DNA of 6,719 nucleotides from an uncultured Brevibacterium sp. GTDB lineage: Bacteria; Actinomycetota; Actinomycetes; Actinomycetales; Brevibacteriaceae. Each line of letters starts with the position of its first letter. Within the stretch, counting starts at the first letter, position 1. Below, piece by piece: positions 1 through 5,115 of this stretch. The DNA is taken from contig CALUDL010000088.1 in the NCBI GenBank assembly GCA_943914815.1, positions 1 to 6,719 of the forward strand. The letters run 5' to 3'. Under the pieces are notes generated by a model. That model searched no databases and was not told the DNA's origin. It saw only the letters and a list, made by a program, of their open reading frames with translations. The translations under genes and the position numbers were made by a program.

Positions 1-819
1 TTACTTGTGTTCCACAAGCTCCGGCAGGTCGTAGTCAATGACAAGCGGCGCGTGGTCACTCCATCGTTCACCCCATGACGCGGCCCTGTGTACTTGCGCG
101 TTCGACGCCAATTCAGCAAGGTTGGGCGTGGCCATGTGGTAGTCAATCCGCCAGCCCGCGTCATTGTCGAAGGCTTTGCCGCGCATGGACCACCACGTGT
201 AAGGGCCCGGAACGTCACCGGAAAGTTTGCGGTGAACGTCGATCCAGCCGAGGTCGCCAAAGAAATCGTCGAAGTACGCACGTTCTTCAGGGAGGAACCC
301 GGCCTTCTTCTGATTAGCTTTCCAGTTCTTAATGTCCAGTTCCGTGTGCCCCACATTCAGGTCACCGGTCACAAGCGCGTAGTCAGCGTGACCCGCAAGC
401 TGTGGCAAACGCTCTTTCATGCGATCCAAGAACCGATACTTGTCATCCTGTTTTGGAGTCCCCGCTTCCCCTGAGTGCACATAGGCAGAAACAACCGTGA
501 GCGTGGAGCCATCGGCTAAGGCATAGTCACATTCGATCCAGCGGCCGGCCCTGTCAAAGTACTCATCACCGATCCCCACGCGCACCTCACGCGCTGGCGT
601 TTGCGATACAACAGCAACACCAGCCCGCCCTTTAGCTTCCGCATCAGCGCTGTAGGCACTGCCTCCAAACGGCTCCATGACTGAGTACGCAATGTCATTC
701 GCGGCCCTGACTTCTTGCAAGGTCAGGATCTGTGGCGTGTTCTGGTTAAACCAGGGTTCCATTCCCTTCCGCATAGCTGCGCGGATTCCATTCACATTTA
801 CGCTGGCGACAGTAATCAT
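1..819 (-). CDS. xthA: Exonuclease III (AP endonuclease, Mg-dependent)
   Basis: Exonuclease III of the exonuclease/endonuclease/phosphatase fold. It cuts DNA 5' of abasic sites and degrades 3' ends during base-excision repair in the cytoplasm. The 272-residue product is close to the family length (E. coli Xth is 268). Visible motifs in order are SVNVNGIRAA (N8, metal/phosphate region), LQEV (E36, metal ligand), AYVHSG (Y113), TGDLNVGHTELDIKNW (D153 and N155, the catalytic pair), GWRIDYH (D226) and WSDHAPLV (D255-H256, the general-base pair). All catalytic positions are intact. The ATG at 819 is the first in-frame start, because a TGA lies five codons upstream. Its ribosome site is weak (AAAAG), and a three-codon ATG-AAC-ACA-TGA frame overlaps the start codon. 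The gene lies in the same direction as glyA-folD but is separated from them by an oppositely oriented acetyltransferase. The stop codon is the first triplet of the window, so the gene is complete. Identity is secure. Confidence 0.97.
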   Translation of the reverse strand: MITVASVNVNGIRAAMRKGMEPWFNQNTPQILTLQEVRAANDIAYSVMEPFGGSAYSADAEAKGRAGVAVVSQTPAREVRVGIGDEYFDRAGRWIECDYALADGSTLTVVSAYVHSGEAGTPKQDDKYRFLDRMKERLPQLAGHADYALVTGDLNVGHTELDIKNWKANQKKAGFLPEERAYFDDFFGDLGWIDVHRKLSGDVPGPYTWWSMRGKAFDNDAGWRIDYHMATPNLAELASNAQVHRAASWGERWSDHAPLVIDYDLPELVEHK

Positions 820-910
820 GTGTTCATCTTTTCACGCAAAATGTCTTATGAGTGACTCGGCTAACGTCCCTGTCATGAAAATTGGGTACAGTTAGAAGTC
901 CTGAGATGAC

Positions 911-916
911 AAGGAG
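911..916 (+). promoter_or_regulatory. Ribosome binding site of the GNAT gene
   Basis: AAGGAG lies seven bases before the ATG at 924. It decides that start over the in-frame TTG at 882 and ATG at 906, neither of which has a comparable site. Confidence 0.8.
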
Positions 917-923
917 ACGACTC

Positions 924-1409
924 ATGGCAACACCGGAATTCGACATTGAACGTCTAACCGTCAGCCCACTCGACGAAGTCGACGCGCAAGACCTGCGCAC
1001 CTTCTTGGTCGATGAACAACAGAAGTTCTGGGGCGAACGCGACCTCAGCGAAGACCACGACCCATACTGGTTCCGCCAGTTGGCTGCGTCTGGTCTGGTC
1101 GCTCGATACAAAAACGAAATCGTGGGGTACCTCCTGGGTGTGATTCCCCTGGACGGCCCCGCTTATATTCACCTCGTTGCTGCTCGCGACGACTTCCGTC
1201 ACCAGGGAATCGGCCGCAAGCTCTACGACTCGTTCATCGAGTTGGCACGAAGCAAAGGCAAAGCCGAAGTTCAGGCAACAACAATGCCGGAAAACTCGGC
1301 AGCCGTTTCGTTCCACTCATCGATTGGGTTTGAAAGCGCGCTCATGGACAACTACGCAGGCAAAGACAAAGCACGCATTTTGTTCACGCTCACGCTTGCC
1401 CTGCAGTAG
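924..1409 (+). CDS. GNAT-family N-acetyltransferase, substrate unknown
   Basis: A 161-residue single-domain GCN5-related acetyltransferase, expected to move an acetyl group from acetyl-CoA to an amine in the cytoplasm. The acetyl-CoA pyrophosphate loop is clear: VAARDDFRHQGIGRKLYDS, with the Q/R-x-x-G-x-G/A signature at R92-H93-Q94-G95-I96-G97. It is preceded by the beta4-like YIHLVA strand (81-86) and followed by the ENSAAVSFHSSIGFE segment (123-137), typical of the beta5/alpha4 part of the fold. The N-terminal acceptor-side region (EQQKFWGERDLSEDHDPYWF) is not one I can tie to a substrate. The length is normal for a minimal GNAT. It is divergent from xthA and convergent with folD, with a strong hairpin 17 bases after its stop. 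No partner gene nearby suggests its target; an antibiotic, a polyamine or a protein N-terminus would all be possible. The family call is firm and the function is open. Confidence 0.9.
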   Translation: MATPEFDIERLTVSPLDEVDAQDLRTFLVDEQQKFWGERDLSEDHDPYWFRQLAASGLVARYKNEIVGYLLGVIPLDGPAYIHLVAARDDFRHQGIGRKLYDSFIELARSKGKAEVQATTMPENSAAVSFHSSIGFESALMDNYAGKDKARILFTLTLALQ

Positions 1410-1426
1410 CCGCAGGCACACAAACT

Positions 1427-1468
1427 AAACACAAAGCGAGGGGATTCATATCCCCTCGCTTTGTGTTT
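1427..1468. terminator. Bidirectional hairpin terminator between the GNAT gene and folD
   Basis: A perfect 19-bp inverted repeat (arms 1427-1445 and 1450-1468) with a four-base TCAT loop. The stem core is GCGAGGGGAT / ATCCCCTCGC and the outer arms are AAACACAAA / TTTGTGTTT, so each strand ends its stem in a T-rich run. It lies 17 bases after the acetyltransferase stop and about 67 bases after the folD stop, between convergent genes. This fits one terminator serving both directions. The T-run is broken by Gs, so efficiency is not certain. Confidence 0.85.
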
Positions 1469-1480
1469 GTGCACGCAAAA

Positions 1481-1499
1481 CTAGCCAGCTAGACCTAGC
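1481..1499. repeat. Alternating CTAGC / GCTAG motif cluster
   Basis: Three copies of a 5-bp word alternate in orientation with two-base spacers: CTAGC-CA-GCTAG-AC-CTAGC, one every seven bases. Each adjacent pair is a perfect 12-bp interrupted palindrome. CTAG is usually scarce in bacterial genomes, so three in 18 bases is notable. The cluster sits between the bidirectional hairpin and the folD stop. Its function is unknown; a protein-binding site or a chance remnant are both possible. Confidence 0.5.
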
Positions 1500-1535
1500 C
1501 GGGTGGACCACCTCGGGCGCACCCTGGCCAGCCCA

Positions 1536-2414
1536 CTACGCAAGTGAGCGTTCAGCGCTTTCGATGACGTTACGCAACAGTTCAACGCGCGTCATGGGCC
1601 CTACTCCCCCAGGGTTGGGCGAGTAGAACGACGACTTAGCCCGCGCTTCTTCCGAAACGTCACCCACGACCCGGGATTTGCCGGTTTCGGGGTCGGTTTC
1701 GCGCGAAACTCCCACGTCAACCAGCACCACGCCATCCTTGACCGAGTCTCCGTCCACAATGTCCTTCACACCTGCGGCGGCGACAACGACATCGGCCTGT
1801 TGGAGCAGTTCTTTGAGGTTTGTGGTGCCCGTGTGCGTGAGCGTTACGGTGGCGTTCACGGCGCGGCGAGTCAGAATCAACCCGATTGGCCGACCCACGG
1901 TCACCCCGCGTCCCAGCACCACCACGTGCTTACCGTTGAGATCTACACCGTGGCGTTCCAGAAGCTCAACGATCCCCACCGGCGTACATGGCAGTGATGA
2001 CTCCACGTCTTCGCCCACCCGCAGAACCAGGCGGCCCAAGTTCATGGGGTGTAGACCGTCGGCGTCCTTGTCCGGGTCGATCAGTTCCAAAACCCGGTTG
2101 GTGTCGATTCCTTTAGGCAGTGGCAACTGCACGATGAAGCCCGTGCACGCAGGGTTGTCGTTAAGACGCTGAACTGCGTCTTCAATTTCCTGCTGGGTCG
2201 CGGTTTCAGGCAGGTCTTCGCGAATCGATTCGATGCCCACTTCAGCACAGTCGCGGTGCTTACCTGCCACGTACCACTGCGAACCAGGGTCCTCGCCAAC
2301 GAGCAACGTGCCCAGGCCCGCTGTGACACCGTGCTCTTTCAGCCGCGCAACCCGTTCAGCGAATTCTTGCTTGAGTTCTTTTGCGGTCGCTTTTCCGTCA
2401 AGAATCTGAGGCAT
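1536..2414 (-). CDS. folD: Bifunctional methylene-THF dehydrogenase / methenyl-THF cyclohydrolase
   Basis: FolD oxidises 5,10-methylene-THF with NADP+ and hydrolyses the resulting methenyl-THF to 10-formyl-THF, feeding purine synthesis. The product is 292 residues, the usual length. The substrate-site signature is S45-x-x-Y48-x-x-x-K52 followed by the CAEVGI segment, with K52 the expected catalytic lysine. Then come QLPLP (96-100), [13 protein letters not shown] (115-127, with the conserved aspartate and the folate-binding loop), PCTPVG (142-147), the Rossmann nucleotide loop [13 protein letters not shown] (166-178), and the C-terminal [10 protein letters not shown] signature (267-275). GRGVTVG replaces the GRSNIVG-type loop best known from E. 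coli, which I take as lineage variation. The ATG overlaps the glyA TGA by one base. The only Shine-Dalgarno-like AAGGA is 14 bases from the start, too far to be ideal, so translational coupling to glyA is likely. The pathway link with GlyA is direct: GlyA makes the substrate of FolD. Confidence 0.97.
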   Translation of the reverse strand: MPQILDGKATAKELKQEFAERVARLKEHGVTAGLGTLLVGEDPGSQWYVAGKHRDCAEVGIESIREDLPETATQQEIEDAVQRLNDNPACTGFIVQLPLPKGIDTNRVLELIDPDKDADGLHPMNLGRLVLRVGEDVESSLPCTPVGIVELLERHGVDLNGKHVVVLGRGVTVGRPIGLILTRRAVNATVTLTHTGTTNLKELLQQADVVVAAAGVKDIVDGDSVKDGVVLVDVGVSRETDPETGKSRVVGDVSEEARAKSSFYSPNPGGVGPMTRVELLRNVIESAERSLA

Positions 2415-3697
2415 CAGTACTGTTTCAGTCCTTCATAAAGCGGGAATGCTTGGGTCAAGCGGGCAACGCGCTGGCGCTGTTCGTCAAGGTCGCAGCCTGG
2501 TTTGAGGACCTGCGCCATGATGTCAGCAACTTCGGTGAACTCTTCGTCGCCAAAGCCACGGGAAGCCAGAGCTGGGGTTCCCACACGCAGTCCCGAGGTG
2601 ACCATGGGTGGCCGCGGGTCAAAAGGAACCGCGTTGCGGTTGACGGTGATGCCAACCGAGTGGAGCAGGTCTTCTGCTTCCTGGCCGTTGAGTGCGGAGT
2701 TACGCAGGTCGACGAGCACCAGGTGGACGTCGGTTCCTTCTGTCAGCACGCTGACGCCTGCGCCTGTGACGTCGTCCTGGAGGAGGCGTTCAGCCACAAT
2801 CTTTGCTCCGCGAATGGTGCGTTCTTGCTTCTCTTTGAACTCAGCTGACTGTGCGATCTTGAATGCGATCGCTTTGGCCGCAACAACGTGCATGAGCGGC
2901 CCACCCTGCTGACCAGGGAACACAGCCGAGTTGATCTTCTTGGCGATGTCTTCGTCGCGGCTCAAGATCAGACCTGAACGTGGACCGCTGAGAGTCTTGT
3001 GCACGGTTGAGGACACCACGTCCGCGTATGGGACGGGGCTGGGGTGCAGACCTGCAGCCACAAGCCCGGCGAAGTGTGCCATGTCTACCCACAGTTTTGC
3101 GCCCACTTCGTCAGCGATTTCGCGGAATGCTTCAAAGTCGAGGTGGCGTGGGTAGGCCGACCAGCCGGCCACAATCACTTTAGGCTTGCTTTCGAGTGCG
3201 GTTTTGCGCACCTTGTCCATGTCCAGACGGTTGGTTGCTTCGTCCACACCGTAGGCTGCGATGTCGTAGAGGCGGCCGGAGAAGTTGATCTTCATACCGT
3301 GGGTCAAGTGACCACCGTGGGCCAGGCTCATTCCCATCAGGGTGTCCCCTGGGCGGGCCAGAGCGTGCATGACGGCCGCATTTGCCTGCGCACCAGAGTG
3401 AGGCTGCACGTTAGCGAAGTTTGCCCCGAAGAGCTCTTTCACACGGTCAATCGCAAGGTTTTCTGCGACGTCAACGTGTTCGCACCCACCGTAGTAGCGG
3501 CGTCCAGGATATCCTTCCGCATACTTGTTTGTGAGGACTGACCCCTGGGTTTGCAGAATGGATTTGGGGACGAAATTTTCCGACGCGATCATCTCTAACG
3601 TGTCGCGTTGACGCTGCAGTTCGTCATCCAAAACCTGTGCGATTTCTGGATCAACCTGTTCGAGCGATTCGCTCATAATGGAGGGCACTGACGACAT
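2414..3697 (-). CDS. glyA: Serine hydroxymethyltransferase
   Basis: A PLP enzyme that converts serine plus THF to glycine plus 5,10-methylene-THF, the main entry of one-carbon units. The product is 427 residues, a normal bacterial length. Landmarks in order: [10 protein letters not shown] (35-44); [21 protein letters not shown] (57-76, substrate-binding tyrosine and glutamate region); the QPHSGAQAN phosphate loop (98-106); [11 protein letters not shown] (204-214, with the PLP-ring D205 and H208); [13 protein letters not shown] (230-242, K234 forming the Schiff base); [11 protein letters not shown] (260-270); and [24 protein letters not shown] (358-381, with the carboxylate-binding arginine). 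The ATG at 3697 has AAGGAG six bases upstream, and I prefer it to the ATG at residue 8. The TGA stop overlaps the folD ATG, so glyA is the first gene of a two-gene operon. No riboswitch was recognised upstream. Confidence 0.98.
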   Translation of the reverse strand: MSSVPSIMSESLEQVDPEIAQVLDDELQRQRDTLEMIASENFVPKSILQTQGSVLTNKYAEGYPGRRYYGGCEHVDVAENLAIDRVKELFGANFANVQPHSGAQANAAVMHALARPGDTLMGMSLAHGGHLTHGMKINFSGRLYDIAAYGVDEATNRLDMDKVRKTALESKPKVIVAGWSAYPRHLDFEAFREIADEVGAKLWVDMAHFAGLVAAGLHPSPVPYADVVSSTVHKTLSGPRSGLILSRDEDIAKKINSAVFPGQQGGPLMHVVAAKAIAFKIAQSAEFKEKQERTIRGAKIVAERLLQDDVTGAGVSVLTEGTDVHLVLVDLRNSALNGQEAEDLLHSVGITVNRNAVPFDPRPPMVTSGLRVGTPALASRGFGDEEFTEVADIMAQVLKPGCDLDEQRQRVARLTQAFPLYEGLKQY

Positions 3698-3703
3698 TAA
3701 ACT

Positions 3704-3709
3704 CTCCTT
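3704..3709 (-). promoter_or_regulatory. Ribosome binding site of glyA
   Basis: Minus-strand AAGGAG with a six-base spacer (AGTTTA) to the ATG at 3697. It fixes the glyA start and favours it over the internal ATG at residue 8. Confidence 0.8.
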
Positions 3710-3825
3710 GCATAACTAAGATCAGCGCTCATCTTTGTGACACTGACCACCCTTGTTTAAGGGCCTATCTTCACCTTAACAGCGTGCTCGCGCACGGGCC
3801 GCTGCTTTTCGTCGATTGGGCGGGA

Positions 3826-3848
3826 GTGACCGCGAAAGCCGCGACCAC
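3826..3848 (-). terminator. Possible 3' hairpin of the flavoenzyme transcript
   Basis: On the minus-strand RNA, GUGGUCGCG pairs with CGCGGUCAC around a five-base GCUUU loop. Seven Watson-Crick and two G-U pairs form the stem, 17 bases beyond the stop of the gene ending at 3866. On the plus strand the two wobbles become A-C mismatches, so the structure favours the minus transcript. No T-run follows, so it may be a weak terminator or a 3'-end stabiliser. Confidence 0.35.
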
Positions 3849-3865
3849 CTCGGGCTGGGCCACGG

Positions 3866-5017
3866 TTAATCCTCGATTGGGCCCAGCAGTGCGTTGCTGT
3901 ATGCGGAGTGCAGGCTTTCGTTGTCACTGGGCTGGTAGATTCCCGCCAGGACATCCCGGTACAAGCGCTGGAGTTCACTGCGCGAATAGTACTGCGAACC
4001 CCCACACACGCGAAGGGCAGTGTCGACGGCGCTCTTTGCCGCCTCGGCCGACCTATTCTTCGCCGCCGAAAAGTGCAAGAACCACTTCATGCCATAGTTG
4101 GGATCCCGGTCAGTGCCCACCAGGTCAAAGTCTTCCGTGAGCTTTTCAAGCTGCAGGCTAGCGCCGTCCATGAGGATTGCAGCCGAAGCGATCTGCCAAC
4201 GAATGTCGGGGTCCTTGGAATATGGCGCGCCTTTGGCTCGGGACATGCGCTTCTGCACAATCTCGCTGGCCAGGGCGACTGCGCGTTCACCAATTCCGTT
4301 GTACACACTGCCCAAGAACAGTTCGAAGCACCCGAAGATCCCGAACACGAACGGGTCGTCATTGGGCCCTACGGGCGTGTGCGTGGAAACGCGGTCATGT
4401 GGCAGGAGCACATTGTTCAGGACCGTTGTGCACGACTGGGTGGCGCGCATGCCCAGAGTGTCCCAGTCGTCCTTGATGTCGATGCCTTCTGAGTCGCGGT
4501 CGATGAAACCGAAAACCAGTTGTTCTGAGTCCTTCACGCGGGCGTGCACAACCAGGCGCGTCCACACCGGTGACAGGGAGGTGAAGATTTTGGTTCCGGT
4601 GAGTTTGTAGCCGTCATCGGTGGGGACAGCCTCGGTGGAGGAGTCGAACAGGACGGAGTCGTTGCCAGCTTCGCTGATTCCGAACGCGAAAATGTGCCCG
4701 TCCATCGCGTCGCGCAGAACCCAATCGGTGGTCGAATCGCCCGCACGGTGTAAACGCGCGCACAGTCCCACAATGATCTGGTGCATGTTGAACGCGAGCG
4801 CCGTTGCCGGAGCAGCCTGGGCGAGAGTGCGTTGGACGCGCGACACCTCGGCGACACTCATCCCCGCCCCGCCAAAGGACTCAGGAACCAGCATGGTGAG
4901 ATAGCCGGCCTCCCGTAAATCTTCCATGTCTTCAAAGCAGAACTCATTGTTCGCGTCATATCGGGGAGCGCGTTCACGTAACGTGTCGAGAAGCTGGGGA
5001 GACAGAATGTCGGTCAT
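3866..5017 (-). CDS. Acyl-CoA-dehydrogenase-fold flavoenzyme, atypical active site
   Basis: A 383-residue soluble protein of the acyl-CoA dehydrogenase superfamily (FAD-dependent desaturases plus related flavin monooxygenases). The N-terminal helical domain has VPESFGGAGMSVAEVSRVQ (44-62). The middle beta domain shows FGISEAGND (112-120), GYKLTGTKIFTSLSP (136-150) and WDTLGMRATQSCTTVLNNV (185-203), the usual flavin/substrate-contacting region. The C-terminal helical domain ends in CGGSQYYSRSELQRLYRDV (338-356). After IYQ (360-362), where typical dehydrogenases carry the catalytic glutamate in a YEGT-like motif, this protein reads PSDNESLH. So either D365 substitutes or the base is absent. This resembles superfamily members that hydroxylate or have unknown activity, so I do not assign a substrate. 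The start at 5017 is chosen over an in-frame ATG at 5038 because AAAGGAAA lies just before it. It is divergent from a PaaK-like ligase. Fold certain, reaction uncertain. Confidence 0.88.
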   Translation of the reverse strand: MTDILSPQLLDTLRERAPRYDANNEFCFEDMEDLREAGYLTMLVPESFGGAGMSVAEVSRVQRTLAQAAPATALAFNMHQIIVGLCARLHRAGDSTTDWVLRDAMDGHIFAFGISEAGNDSVLFDSSTEAVPTDDGYKLTGTKIFTSLSPVWTRLVVHARVKDSEQLVFGFIDRDSEGIDIKDDWDTLGMRATQSCTTVLNNVLLPHDRVSTHTPVGPNDDPFVFGIFGCFELFLGSVYNGIGERAVALASEIVQKRMSRAKGAPYSKDPDIRWQIASAAILMDGASLQLEKLTEDFDLVGTDRDPNYGMKWFLHFSAAKNRSAEAAKSAVDTALRVCGGSQYYSRSELQRLYRDVLAGIYQPSDNESLHSAYSNALLGPIED

Positions 5018-5023
5018 GAAGGT

Positions 5024-5029
5024 TTCCTT
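5024..5029 (-). promoter_or_regulatory. Ribosome binding site of the flavoenzyme gene
   Basis: Minus-strand AAGGAA, about seven bases before the ATG at 5017. The site lies inside any reading frame begun at the upstream ATG (5038), so it supports the shorter 383-residue product. Confidence 0.7.
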
Positions 5030-5070
5030 TCGTTGCACGTCCCACGTTACCCGTGTGACAGTTTTGGCAA

Positions 5071-5076
5071 GTTATA
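5071..5076 (-). promoter_or_regulatory. Candidate -10 box for the flavoenzyme gene
   Basis: The minus strand reads GGTATAAC, a five-of-six match to TATAAT. Transcription would start near 5064, leaving a leader of about 47 bases that contains the ribosome site. The best -35 candidate, TGGTCA at 5096-5101, has a long 19-base spacer, so the assignment is tentative. Confidence 0.4.
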
Positions 5077-5078
5077 CC

Positions 5079-5108
5079 TAGGCAAATCTCACGCCTGACC
5101 ACTAGGTT
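5079..5108 (+). promoter_or_regulatory. Candidate promoter for a leaderless PaaK-like transcript
   Basis: TAGGCA (5079-5084) and TAGGTT (5103-5108) are separated by 18 bases. The second fits the TANNNT form common at actinobacterial -10 boxes. It would place the transcript start at about 5115-5116, on the ATG itself. This would explain why no convincing ribosome site precedes that ATG. Both hexamers are weak matches. Confidence 0.28.
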
Positions 5109-5115
5109 TGATCAT

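Larger units (their letters stand above)
3698..3865 (-). other. Intergenic leader of glyA-folD and tail of the flavoenzyme gene
   Basis: This 168-bp gap must hold the glyA promoter. I see no hexamer pair good enough to call. Three small palindromic structures are visible: CCCTT-GTTT-AAGGG at 3750-3763, CGTGC-TCGC-GCACG at 3783-3796, and a 9-bp stem at 3826-3848. On the minus strand the middle one carries a GCGA loop, of the stable GNRA class. The first could be an operator near the promoter; the other two lie nearer the upstream gene. None is followed by a clear T-run. Confidence 0.45.
5018..5115. other. Divergent regulatory region, flavoenzyme gene / PaaK-like gene
   Basis: A 98-bp region that must drive both divergent genes. 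It is visibly more AT-rich in its centre than the flanking genes. It holds a CCTAGG palindrome at 5077-5082 and two GGCAA words in the same orientation, 15 bases apart (5066-5070 and 5081-5085). These could be regulator contacts, but no known operator consensus is matched. Confidence 0.5.

Noticed and set aside
88..474. Plus-strand open frame opposite xthA
   Set aside because: It lies wholly antisense to a secure exonuclease III gene, has no ribosome site and no recognisable domain; it is a GC-rich shadow frame.
816..827. Three-codon upstream frame (ATG AAC ACA TGA) overlapping the xthA start
   Set aside because: The overlap is real, but such a short frame with a poor ribosome site is easily produced by chance; noted in the xthA entry rather than called.
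3044..3541. Plus-strand open frame of 165 codons opposite glyA
   Set aside because: Antisense to conserved GlyA catalytic motifs and with no initiation signal; the open frame follows from the codon bias of glyA.
3698..3800. Glycine, THF or other riboswitch upstream of glyA
   Set aside because: The leader is short and contains only two small separate hairpins, with none of the conserved cores of these riboswitches that I can recognise.
3908..4492. Plus-strand open frame of 194 codons opposite the flavoenzyme gene
   Set aside because: Although long, it mirrors the wobble pattern of the real gene, shows no domain and has no ribosome site.
4996..5038. Longer 390-residue start (MQRKETF-) for the flavoenzyme
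   Set aside because: The Shine-Dalgarno AAGGAA falls within those extra codons and is correctly spaced for the ATG at 5017; no ribosome site precedes 5038.
5071..5090. Iron-regulator (DtxR/IdeR) box around CCTAGG
   Set aside because: Only the central six bases are palindromic; the flanking arms do not fit the 19-bp consensus I know.
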